From assembly GCA_024138025.1 (NCBI GenBank), contig JAMXBD010000055.1, positions 1,178,001-1,242,000 on the forward strand: a DNA stretch of 64,000 nucleotides. The letters run 5' to 3'. Position numbers and translations under genes: made by a program. Below the pieces are notes generated by a model. The model was not told where the DNA came from and ran no database searches. It worked only from the letters and a program-made list of their open reading frames with translations. This document shows, one piece after another, positions 25,670 through 36,600 of this stretch. How positions within the stretch are numbered: the stretch's first letter is position 1; each line of letters opens with the position of its first letter. Source of the DNA: Combretum micranthum (lineage: Eukaryota > Streptophyta > Magnoliopsida > Myrtales > Combretaceae).

Positions 25670-26129
25670 ATATCTTTTCGTTATATTTATTAGAATTACA
25701 TTTTAAGCTCAAAATGATAAATAACTACTTGAAAAATTAATCTTGTATATTGAAAAATCACATGATGATATATCTTTTATCATATCTAATCCCCGGAAGT
25801 CATAATCTATCACACTCATATACGTATATCATCATTACCGATCTAATCCTCGTATACAACTATATTAAACATACTATATGCATTATCTACTACCACTAGA
25901 TATTTTCGTTAATATTTATTAGAATTACATTTTAAGCTCAAAATGATAAATAACTACTTGAAAAATTAATCTTGTATATTGAAAAATCACATGATGATAT
26001 ATCTTTTATCATATCTAATCCCCGGAAGTCATAATCTATCACACTCATATACGTATATCATCATTACCGATCTAATCCTCGTATACAACTATATTAAACA
26101 TACTATACTGCATTATCTACTACCACTAG
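25670..26129. repeat. Recent 229-bp tandem duplication
   Basis: Copy 1 is about 25670-25899 and copy 2 about 25900-26129. Over most of the length they are identical, including 'catctaatccccggaagtc'-type unique text. The differences I noticed are small indels at the left edge and one extra base near the right edge ('actatatg' versus 'actatactg'). Confidence 0.9.
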
Positions 26130-26205
26130 TAGCTTCAAATAGCCTGTCACTTCTCTTTAGGTGAAGTAAATTTACTTTAAACATAATAAATACTCTTAAT
26201 TAAAA

Positions 26206-26470
26206 GGAAAAAAGCCTCTTTTGATATCTGAATTTTAACGAAGTGAAAAATTAGATACTTGAACTTTTAAAAATTTTAATTTTCGTGTCCGTTTTCACTA
26301 CCCTACTCTTTTGTTATTTCTTAAAGTAATTGACATGTGTTAGACAATGATTGAGTGGGTCATGTTTAGAAGCATGAAAAATTCAATTAGGTATGAAATT
26401 GACTTTTTAAAAGTTTAAGTACCTAATTATCAATTTCGTCAAAGTTCATATAGCAAAAAAGCCTTTTTCC
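26206..26470. mobile_element. Mutator-like MITE with perfect 9-bp target duplication
   Basis: The 265-bp element begins 'ggaaaaaagcctcttttgat' and its reverse-complemented right end begins 'ggaaaaaggcttttttgcta'. The inverted similarity extends about 65 bp ('tagatacttgaacttttaaa' versus 'taggtacttaaacttttaaa'). It is flanked by identical TAATTAAAA at 26197-26205 and 26471-26479. A 9-bp duplication with long inverted repeats is typical of Mutator-like elements. No coding sequence is present. Confidence 0.8.
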
Positions 26471-26574
26471 TAATTAAAAATTACAAGTTTTGCAACAGTA
26501 CTTGCAATATTTCCATGGTGTAGTATTATTTTTTGAATGGAGAGACTCTAAACACTAAGGAGAACCTCCCATCC

Positions 26575-26629
26575 AGAAATATAAAGGATTTTTTTTCCCC
26601 TTTTCGGTGGGGTAGAAATATAAAGGATT
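26575..26629. mobile_element. Tiny retro-insertion with 16-bp target duplication
   Basis: A 23-bp T-rich insert (26591-26613) is flanked by a perfect 16-bp direct repeat, 'agaaatataaaggatt' (26575-26590 and 26614-26629). A homopolymer-bearing insert between a 14-18 bp duplication is what a severely 5'-truncated, LINE-mobilised insertion would leave (tail on the left, so minus orientation). Confidence 0.55.
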
Positions 26630-28010
26630 ACAAAGTGCATTTATTAACTTTTGGTGAATAATAATTCTAGCGTCTCAAGTCTCAACCATGAAGAATATTC
26701 GAAGCAACATGACGTAGTGGACCTTTTCCAATTAAGAGATAGGGTTTCTAATTTTCTAACAATCTCAAAGCTAGTTTTCAATTTCAATTTACTGAATTTT
26801 TCCTTATGATGATCCTTGACGTGATCGGTCCATCTTCTTGATTAAAATTACCAGGTAATGCGTGATGATAAAATAAGATAAATAATGAAGGTCATAATGG
26901 TGGGTCAACACTTATGTCATTATATAAATTTATGATTTTATAAACTTTTTCTATTAATAATAGAATTAAAAGTGTTTAAATGTAAGTTCTTATTAAGATA
27001 TACAAATTGTAAATAGAGGATGTTACAAATTACAATTTTCAATTAAAATTATTTTATTATAAGAAAACAGAATAATAAAGATAGAATTTCTGTCATTAAA
27101 AGTAAATTTCTACTTTAAAAATCATCTCTTTTTTTATTTTATCTGTGGAGATAAAACCCTTCTTATCAATTTTTCACTTCAAAATTTCTATCTCTAAAGA
27201 TTAATCGCATCCGTATACTCCAAACCTTAAAAAAATCGCGAGTTTGAATACCTAAAATCCACGGATGAGTAAGTTGCTTTGTGCCATATTTATCCCTTCT
27301 AGCTAAATTTGATTATCTTGTAAGCTCTTAGCTCATTAATAATATATCATTATCTTGCACCTGTCTCCACCTCTAGTCAGTCCAATTAGGATAAATCAGA
27401 TAGATGCTAGGTGTTGCTCCCTTGCTTTGCACATTAAGGCATTAATATTGGCATGACATTACTATATTAATAGATGCATTTCTAACTTCAATAGAAACTA
27501 CCAAAAATTCTTGAGTCGCACTTTTATTTGCTTTTCAAATATTGCAGGCGAACATATTTGTAATCTTCCATCGTTTGGTCGTCGTTGGCTTAATTAATTT
27601 AAATGTAACTTAATATATATAGATATATACACACATATAAATATATATGTGTACATATTACATTTGCTACTATACAAATACCACTTACATATGTTATATA
27701 ACAAACTTTTTAACATTTTATTACATGTTTCCAGTAAATTATGAACAATTATTTTTAGTTTATACTTAATAGGTAGGTTAAGCTATTTATAATATTTAGT
27801 TTGAATAACAAGGTTTGTGGGATCAGTTTAATAACACGTTGATCTATCCTTAAACCAAATAGTTGAAAGCTCCAGTACTCGAGACTCATTTAGAGACTTG
27901 GGTATCACGATGGGAACCAATTTAGCATAAATATTTGATGGACTGTTCAAATTTCTTCTGTTTGCGTTTTTAAATATTTTAAGAATAAAACTATTCTTCT
28001 TATTTTTTAA

Positions 28011-28457
28011 GAAAAAATATCAAATTTAGTACCTGAATTTTATAAAAAAAATTAATAGGGTACATAAACTTTGAAGTTGTTAGTTTAATACTCAATTGAA
28101 CATTTTATAATTACTTTTACTACCTTATCAAACATTGGTTTTTCTATTTGATGAAGTCGAAGAGGTAACCTATTGTTGCTAGACAATATTAAATGAGGTA
28201 TTAAAAATTTAATGATAGATTATCTCTTCTATGTCGGTTAGGAACAAATGATTTTATGAAGTAATAAAAATAGCTACAAAATATTTTATTGGGTTAAATT
28301 AAATACTTAAAAGTGCAAATACCAAATTAAATTTTCATATAAAATTCAATAGCCACAAAATATTTTATTGGATAATAAATTGATACTTAGAAATTCAAAT
28401 GCCAAATTAAATTTATATAAAATTTAGGTATCAGATTTGATATTTATCATTTTTTCT
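28011..28457. mobile_element. Foldback element, family A copy 2
   Basis: The left arm 'atatcaaatttagtacctga' and the reverse complement of the right arm 'atatcaaatctgatacctaa' match for tens of bases. The right half also contains a direct duplication with 'acaaaatattttattgg' at about 28276 and 28356. It is related to 876-1922 and 41243-41607. No clear target duplication. Confidence 0.6.
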
Positions 28458-28495
28458 AGATACGCATCTCTTTTGCTAATAATTTACAGTAGATA

Positions 28496-28502
<7 letters not shown>

Positions 28503-28545
<43 letters not shown>
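28503..28545. repeat. (AAT)n microsatellite
   Basis: A long run of AAT/TAA units begins shortly after the family A element. Confidence 0.95.
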
Positions 28546-28546
<1 letters not shown>

Positions 28547-29176
28547 CAATGTTGGATCCATTCCAAATTGGGCATTTTATGCTGCTTTAACTCATCCAAT
28601 CAATGCTCCGGCTCATCAAGTAATCTTGAGAAACTCCTTCCCAGCTTAAGTTTTGTTATTGGCAACTTTAGTCAATAAAAATCACTTTTGCACGCATTAA
28701 AAGGTTGAGGAAAGTTTTGTTGAAAACAACATAAATTAGTTGATAATATGCCTATCCAGTTGCAGCCAATTAGAAAGCTCACCCTGGTAGCTAGTGCTTT
28801 GCAAGTTCGTCATAAACAAACTGATGGGACAAGGAAAAACAAAGAATATATACATGAAACTAACCCATTAGAGTATTGATAATGATAGTGTAATCACGGT
28901 GGTCTTGCTTTTTCTTTTCCTTTCTTGATTTAGGCCAACTTCTTCATGATGGATATGGTATTTAATATTTATATCTATACACTTAATGGCATTAATGATG
29001 CACCAAGATCACACACGATCCACTGACACTCAGGAATAGAAAAGATACGGAATGGATAAACTATTTATTGAGGATAATTATATTTCATTATATATTAATT
29101 ATAAAATTCTACATTAAAATGTTATTATTAAATTGGATGATTCGTATTCGTAAATTGCATTTGCCACCACCATTAT

Positions 29177-29851
29177 TATGGCTCCAAACGAGCCGAGCTA
29201 CTCGAGCTCAACTTGCTTCAGGCTAGGCTCAGCTCCTTCCAGGCTTGGCTTCACTTAAGCTCGATTAGTAAATGAGCCAAGTTCGAGCCTAAAATAAAAC
29301 TCGTTTATTCAAATGAGATGAACCGAGCTCGAGCTTTGATTTAGATTTGCTAGCTGACTCGTGAACAAGCTCGTTTAGGCTTGTAAATAAGCTCGCAACT
29401 AAGCTTGTTAATAGGCTTATTAATAAGTTCATTAGCAGATTTGCTAATTTTTTTTATGCATGATATATTATCTACAACTACATAATAAAAATAATAAAAA
29501 CTAATTTCTATTTAATAATTATGTATATATATTATAGCAATACTTATATATTATTTTTTAGGTTTAAAAAAATGAAAAACATGCTATCTAAATGAGTCGA
29601 GCTTCAACTTAAATTTCAGGCTCGACAAAAGCTCATTGACTTGATAAAAGGCTCAGTTTGGCTCGAGCTTATTTCATAAATTAGTTAAGCTTGAGCTTAA
29701 ACTTAAGCTCATTTAACTAAACGAGCTGGGCTAAAAACCTCAATTTTAGGCTCGTTAAAAAGTTTGGCTCAAACTTCAGCTCTCTAAATTTTAAATAAGC
29801 CGAGCTCGAGCCTTTAAAAATTTGGCTCGACTCAGCTCGTTTGCAATCATA
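29177..29851. mobile_element. hAT-like foldback MITE with 8-bp target duplication
   Basis: The element starts 'tatggctccaaacgagccga' and its reverse-complemented end starts 'ttatgattgcaaacgagctg'. It is flanked by identical ACCATTAT at 29169-29176 and 29852-29859. The interior is dense with 'gagctcgag' and 'aagctcg' words in both orientations, a subterminal style common in plant hAT-derived elements. At about 675 bp without an open frame it must be non-autonomous. Confidence 0.75.
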
Positions 29852-30179
29852 ACCATTATCACTATTACCCTGCATTACTACTACTATGAATTGTCCACTT
29901 ATATTACACTACAACCCACACTCTAACACTGATGTTGTTATCTCTATACTCTTGTCATAATGGCCACCATCTTACCACTACTACTATCGTGTCATGAATT
30001 TTTTATCCTAGTACACCACCATCATGATAGAGTGATGGTTGTGTAGTGGTATCACACTAGTAAAAAAAAATTAAGGAAAGAAACAAAACTCAGCCACTTA
30101 TGTCTAAGATTACGTATAGAAGAGATAAGAGGCGAGTCATGCCTTTGGCATGGCATATGACATATGAGGTGAGTTTCAT

Positions 30180-30395
30180 CTCGTACTCTAGTTGCACATT
30201 GGGTAGCCATTCAATGCAGCATGGAGATGTGTCTTTCGGATTGGGTTCATAAAACCCCCATCTTCTTTATCTTCTACTTTGTGTAATGACTTGATCAATA
30301 GCTTTAGTGCTCCTTTATTTGAAGTTCTTATTGTTGTAATGAACCTTTGATTTTGTTCAATGAATATTCTTGTTAAAGGCCCAAAAAAAAAAAAA
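30180..30395 (+). mobile_element. Possible retro-inserted transcript end with poly(A)
   Basis: The plus strand reads like an mRNA 3' end: T-rich text, 'ttgttcaatgaatattcttg' and then about 17 A residues (30376-30393). No coding region or target duplication could be identified, so this may also be the 3' end of a decayed LINE. Confidence 0.25.
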
Positions 30396-32892
30396 AAATA
30401 CAAACACATAAAATGATCTAAAAAACTACAGACATATGGGAATAAAAAAATTATTATGCATGCACAAGGCAAGCAATTTGTTGTTATTATTATAATTATT
30501 ATTAAAAGTTGAGTTTAAATTGAGTTCAAATCTCAATTAAAATTAAATCCAATCTTAAAGTTATACTAGTAAAAATTTAACCAATGGACGTAAAAAATAA
30601 AGCCGAGTTTCACCTCTTGTTGATTAAAAATACCTCTTTAGTTAATGTGAGGTAAAACTCGCCTCTAACTAGGACGCTGAGCTTGCCTTGTCGGACAATA
30701 AGACAAGTAGAGAGAAACTTGCCTCATGTCAGCATAGAGTTAAATATCACCTCATTGTTTGATTAATCGGTGATATCAACTTGTGGACTCATCTCGTTGG
30801 GTCAAATGATGTGAGAATTTGACTACTGACATGAGCAAATTGTAACCCATATAACTACGAGAATTAGCATTATATCATATCGTTTAACACATTTCCACGA
30901 GGAAGCCTATTCTGTAATCACGATAGTTGAATTCAGCACTAAATCTTGTTCACGGCATCTCTACCCTATTGGCATGTTACATGATTTTTGACATAAAAAG
31001 AGAAAAAAAAAAAAAGAAGCGAAGTTGATGAATGATGATAAACCACACAATTTAGTCAAAGATGACCTAACCAAAACCAACACACAACGTTATTGAATGG
31101 TTCAGATGGAAAATAATGCAGGTGGCACAGGCACACACATACCCTTTAAGCAACTTTAACGTTAAAATTTGTCGGTGGGCTCGATCCTGATAGATCACAT
31201 CTCGCAGAATCATGTTGCGTAATGATGTCGCGTGGTCCCTATTACTACAGAAACCCAAGATGTTTCAACATCTGACTGCTGTTTTCTTCCTTGTATCATG
31301 CGGAGAAAGTCATCCGACTTGTGTCTACATGCAATCCATTGGCATCGTTGAAACATAAATACGAAATAATGAATGACGACAGAGAATCTTGTACGAATTT
31401 CTGCTGTTCTTGGAGCCCTTCTGTGTACTACTTTGTCTCTGTTCACTGTGCATTTAGGGTTAACCCGTGGTAGTTTTCTGACGTCTTTACTTAACGTAAT
31501 ACGATATTTGAAATAATATAATCCTATTTTTTATTTTGAATTATATATAACTCAAATAATTGCAAAAAAAGGAAAGAAAATTATAGGTTGAGGAAAAAAA
31601 ATTGTATTTTCAAAATTAATTACAAAAGTGCTGTTAGATAAAAAAATAACCTAAAAAAATAAACAATTTAAACTCTTCTTTTATACAAGAGGGTTTAGGT
31701 TGTCTTCAATTCGTAGAGACGAGTTTAGTGTAGTTATATGAAACTTGTGTTTTAAGAGATGGGTTTATTACTATTCAAACTCGTTTCTTAAAAAAAAAAA
31801 AGGGTTTAGTTTGCTTATTTTTATATTTTTTTAATCCATGATATCTTTGTAATTATTGTTATCATCATCACTATCTCAAATATTATATAAATTAAATTAT
31901 AATTCCTTTTCCTTTACTTTGCATGCTTGTGTATTAAATTTTATTTATTTTTACATTTATACTAAGGGTAATTACTACTTAGAGTATGACCTAGTATTTT
32001 TGTTACATAGATAATTTAACAAATGTTATTTGAGTTGTGATTAAATCCACATGTCATTTTTGTTTTCTTACACTTGGCATTTAGGTACTATTAATGTAAA
32101 ACAATTTCCTATTTAATTTGAATGGCTTTTTTTTTAATAGTATAACTTTCATAATTTTTAAGATTTCAATTAGAAAGAAACTCCACTTAAACTTCAAGTG
32201 TAACCAAAAATAATGTTATTAGGTGATCCAATATAGGAAATTGTTTCGAACATATTAGAGAGTCAAGAGTAATTAGACAAAACCGAGTTAAACTAAAGAT
32301 TGCATCGAAGAACCCGATTATTTCTAAGGATGGAGCTTCATATAATGTGCCATAAAGAATTCATTTAACGGAGACAGTGAATCGCTCATAGTTGACACTA
32401 CATCCATTTAATCACCTACTAATTTTATTTTTGAGATATTTTTTTCTTTTTCATTTTGTGTTTTATAATTTAATTTCAATTATATCAAACTTTTTATATA
32501 TGCAGAATATTAATTATAAGGATATATAAAGTGGAAAAGTACGAAAATTTGGGTTTCGTTATAATTGAAAGGAGTAGATCTTTTCTCCAGCCTGGAAGAC
32601 TTAATGAAAACATGTGCGTACTTTATATTTATTGAATCCGATGATGTTTTTTCCGTGATTGAGTTTATATCCGATAAAATAATTAGAAAAAAAAAAGCAA
32701 ATGGTTACGATAATGACCTATTGGGACACGACAATTGCTCCTTTTGGATACGATGGACATACACTGAAATTCAGGGTCGTAAGACATGCGCGATAATGAA
32801 TAAATGACGTGGAAAGAGCAAAGCCACTTGCAAGTTGCAAATTGAACCCGAATGAAGAAATTGAATTACATGTGAGGTATCTTAAAATTGTA

Positions 32893-33263
32893 TGGGATAA
32901 ACTAAGTCAAAAGATATTGATGTTCATGAATTAATTGATTTAAGGTGTTCATATTTTGAATTGTAAAAAAGAAAATCAACATTATGAATATATCTATATA
33001 AGAAATCAACTAATTAAATAAATGAATCAACATTTAATTGTTAATATAAAGTGAGTCAAATAAGGTATTAATAATTGATCACTGATAAAAATTAAGAAAA
33101 CTTGATTGAAAACTAATTTAAATATTGATACCTTAAATAAATTTAATATTGATTTTCATTTGATTTACTTTACTTAATGTTGATTCTTTTTTTTAACCAA
33201 TTGAAAAGTTGATATCTTAAATGAACTTGCTTTCAAATATTGATACATTTTGATATAATTTAC
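32893..33263. mobile_element. Foldback MITE, family B copy 3 (TA-flanked)
   Basis: Left 'tgggataaactaagtcaaaa' and reverse-complemented right 'gtaaattatatcaaaatgta' are diverged inverted ends. The arms share 'tgatttaaggtgttcat' and 'tcatttaagatatcaac'. TA lies at 32891-32892 and 33264-33265. It is more eroded than copies 1 and 2 but of the same length class (371 bp). Confidence 0.6.
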
Positions 33264-33647
33264 TATGTATCCTCCGACAACATTTTAGTCTAAGATTAAA
33301 GTAGTACCTTGATTAGCACTTGTCATGTTTCGAATCGAGGGGTGTGATAACTTTGTTGTATACTCATACCATAGTAAGAGTATACTTAGAAACCAAGGGC
33401 ATTCTCTATGATCAATATCAAATCATAAAACACTCTGTTCAACACTCTTCATAAAGCAAAATTTAAATTTAGCATAAAGTAATTGACATCTTAATGATTG
33501 GAAAATTAATTGACTAGATCTATCAATTAAATCTCCAAGCAAAAGGAACTCAATGGATCAAATTAAGTTTGCCTAACACAAAAACTCTTTTAATCTTTGT
33601 GTAGGCTTTGTTCATTCCCTCTACCACAATAAAGACATATCTAGAAT

Positions 33648-33990
33648 AGCCATAATTGTTAAAAAAATTATCATTTAAATGAAACTCAAATAAGTGAGTA
33701 GTAAAACATACTCCAAAATTACTACATTCAAATGCATAAGGATGTCATAGCATACATGTCATATGAACCTTAAATGTAGGTATCAACATCAAGCATACAA
33801 TCAATTATTAATTTATAGCTGGAATACCCATCATTTCAACAATTTATCACCTAAATAAAACTCAAATAAGTGAGTTGAAAAACATAGTACAAAATTACTA
33901 TATTCAAATGCATAAGGATGCCATAGCACAGATGAATTAGGTGTAGCTATCAATGTCAAATGTACAGTCAATTTATTAATCTATAGAGAG
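33648..33990. repeat. 176-bp tandem duplication
   Basis: Two adjacent copies carry 'aaactcaaataagtgagt' (33682 and 33858) and 'attcaaatgcataaggatg', with moderate divergence and small indels. Confidence 0.75.
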
Positions 33991-35949
33991 TTAAATTTGA
34001 TTTTTAGACTTTAAAACTAATATCGATTTGATTTTAACTCTTTACACTTAATGATGGAATCCAAAGAACTAAGCCTATAAGTTACAAGATGTTTATAAGA
34101 GGTTTGATATGTAGGTTTGGAGTAGAAATGTTGGATCAATTGACCATTTGTTTTCAACTTTTTTTTCAAGGAATTTCATGTACTACAGTCCTTGATGGGC
34201 CTAGACTCAAAGAGGAGCCCATGAGGGGATCCATTAAGTGAACATGTCACCTTACTCGTCAAATATTAGTGCAATCTAACAAACGTTTTTTATTAAGCTC
34301 TATAAATGCTTAAAAGCTTGTTCTCATCCAATAACTTAAAAATTGAGAGAAAATTTGTGTTACATTTAAGATTGAATAGCGTTTAGAATGAATACGTACT
34401 ACATCTTGTTAAGAACATAAGGTTGGCACTATATAGTTTTCTTACTAGTCATAAGTGCTTTTAGGCTTATTAAGACCGATCCTTTTCCTCTCTATCCTCA
34501 TTTTGAATGTCATCTTCATTTGTAATGACCACATCACTCATTTAAGGCCACATGAAGATGTGCGTTACAAGCACAAGATGTGCGTGGCCACTAAAATTAA
34601 ACTTATATATTTACATTATCTTTTTTATATATGTTCTCAAAAGTACATGCATGAAATCAAACTCCCTAAAGCCATTTTAGAAAATATAGACCTTTAAACC
34701 CCCTTAGAGTTATTGCAAAAAGTGGATTAGAGCCTCTGAGGTATATTTAAAATAAAAATTAAACTTATAGAGTCATTCTCGATGGTTTTCATTAAAAGCA
34801 CGAGTTCATGTGATGCATAGGGTCATATTAAAAAATGCAGGTCCTATATAATTCTTAAAGTTATTCTAAAAGATAGGGAATGGAGTAGAGCCTTAAAATC
34901 AATTTTCTAAAACTTTGAGTTCTATAGTGATTCCAAGATTTCAAAAAAGAGTCTTTTGGAGACCTCATACATAAACAATAATAACAATCTGTATGCTTAA
35001 TTAAGTTATTTTCTTAAACCTAATACATGCTTTCAAAAAATAACAACAATTCATCTATTTATATCTTGCTTAAAACCTTGATAGTAATCTAATAAATTCT
35101 CAATCCATACGAAATAGCATAGATAAAATCAAATGCACTATAGCTCACAAATCATAAGTTTATCACTTGTTTTCTTGCTTAATTAAGCAATTAAAACCTT
35201 CTACCATCCATTTTGGGCGCCTAAAGGGAATATTTGGTCAACCTATGTGGTATAAAGGGCTGATTGGGCATGGTTGATTGTTCTTGGGCAATCAATCGAC
35301 TTGTTGGCTTAGTTAGCCTCACAATCTTTGATCCTAGTAACCTAGTCAATCGGTTTAAGCCTTTTCAGATATTACTTTCTTAAAAAGAATTGTTGCCTTT
35401 ATTTTTTGGTTTATTCTAAGCCTTTCCTTTACTTTACTTTAATTTTCCCATTACTTTTTTTCTACTAAGTTATTACTTAAAAATCTAAGACAAAAGAGTA
35501 ATCCCTAGATTTTCATAAAGCTCCCTCTGAGATATCACCTTTATCTCACCCTTAAATTTTAGATATGAAGAGTGCTAGAAATCTCTTAATTATCACTCAA
35601 AACACTTAAGGATCTCAAACTTGTACCATTAAATGTGATTATATGGTTATCGTTACATCTCATAAAGATTTTATTTGTAACGACAAATGAAAGGAATTCA
35701 TTAATAGTCTCATTGATTTTTTTAATTGTTATAATCATGAGAACTGACTAATAAGTAAGGCAACAATTTGCTTTGCCCCTAGTTCCACTTTTATTCTTAG
35801 TGCCATTTCAATACTTTTTTTTATCACTCTTTTACTATTTATTATGTGACTCATATAATAGATAAGTTGTGATGGTATTTGTTTTTTACACAGGTTTTTG
35901 AATCATCTTGTTTGATAGAGAAGGAGTTTTTAGCTGAGAGAATTCTACA

Positions 35950-36519
35950 AATGGATCGTGTGAGGAAGACACTAATGGGCATGATACTATTTATAACAAA
36001 AACCTTCAAGTAATAGGTTAATAGGTTTTCTCTTTTATAAATCTTTCAAATAATCTATATATTTCCCATTTGAGAATTTTCTAATCTCACACTTGTATTG
36101 TATCATAACAATCTCCTATCAAGTGCAAGTTTCCACAATGGGATTAGGTCTTACTCCCGCTCTATTATAATCATTGTGGTCTTATTAAGAGCTTATCCAA
36201 TTGACTTTACGAAACCCACTTTGTAAGTGGCTTACTACTTATGAGTTTTACAAATGAATTACACCAACGAAACTCTTCTTTCCATATAGGGGAACTAAAC
36301 ATGGAAGTTTTTCAACTAAACCATTGACTTTTGCCAAGGAGAGAAGGAAGCCTTTAACAAGGAGAAATTATATAAATAGGTGTGTTGTGAAGGAATACAT
36401 TAATGGGCTTGACATTACATGCAACGGGCTTGACGCACATGCAACGGGCTTGACACTGCATGTAACCAAAAATCTTAAGATCATAGGTTAATTAATCTTC
36501 CCTTTAATAAATCATTCAC

Positions 36520-36556
<37 letters not shown>

Positions 36557-36600
36557 CAAGTGCGACTATTTTATCTCAAACTTGTATCCTAATACATCTT
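35950..36600. repeat. Two diverged copies of an unknown repeat
   Basis: About 35960-36110 and 36385-36600 share in order 'cactaatgggc'/'cattaatgggc', 'aaaa(c/t)cttcaagtaatagg'/'aaaaatcttaagatcatagg', 'tttataaatc(t/a)ttc' and 'tctcacacttgtat'/'tctcaaacttgtat'. The second copy also contains a short repeat of 'gcaacgggcttgac'. They could be decayed LTR pieces; no other element feature is visible. Confidence 0.4.
36523..36552. repeat. (AT)n microsatellite
   Basis: An uninterrupted run of AT units inside the second copy of the unknown repeat. Confidence 0.95.

Noticed and set aside
30052..30075. 'cactagtaaaaaa' as a CACTA transposon end
   Set aside because: No matching inverted end, no 3-bp duplication and no transposase sequence found.
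32565..32807. 80-codon plus-strand frame in the desert
   Set aside because: Ordinary composition but no recognised motif, neighbour exon or repeat context; chance is the simplest reading.
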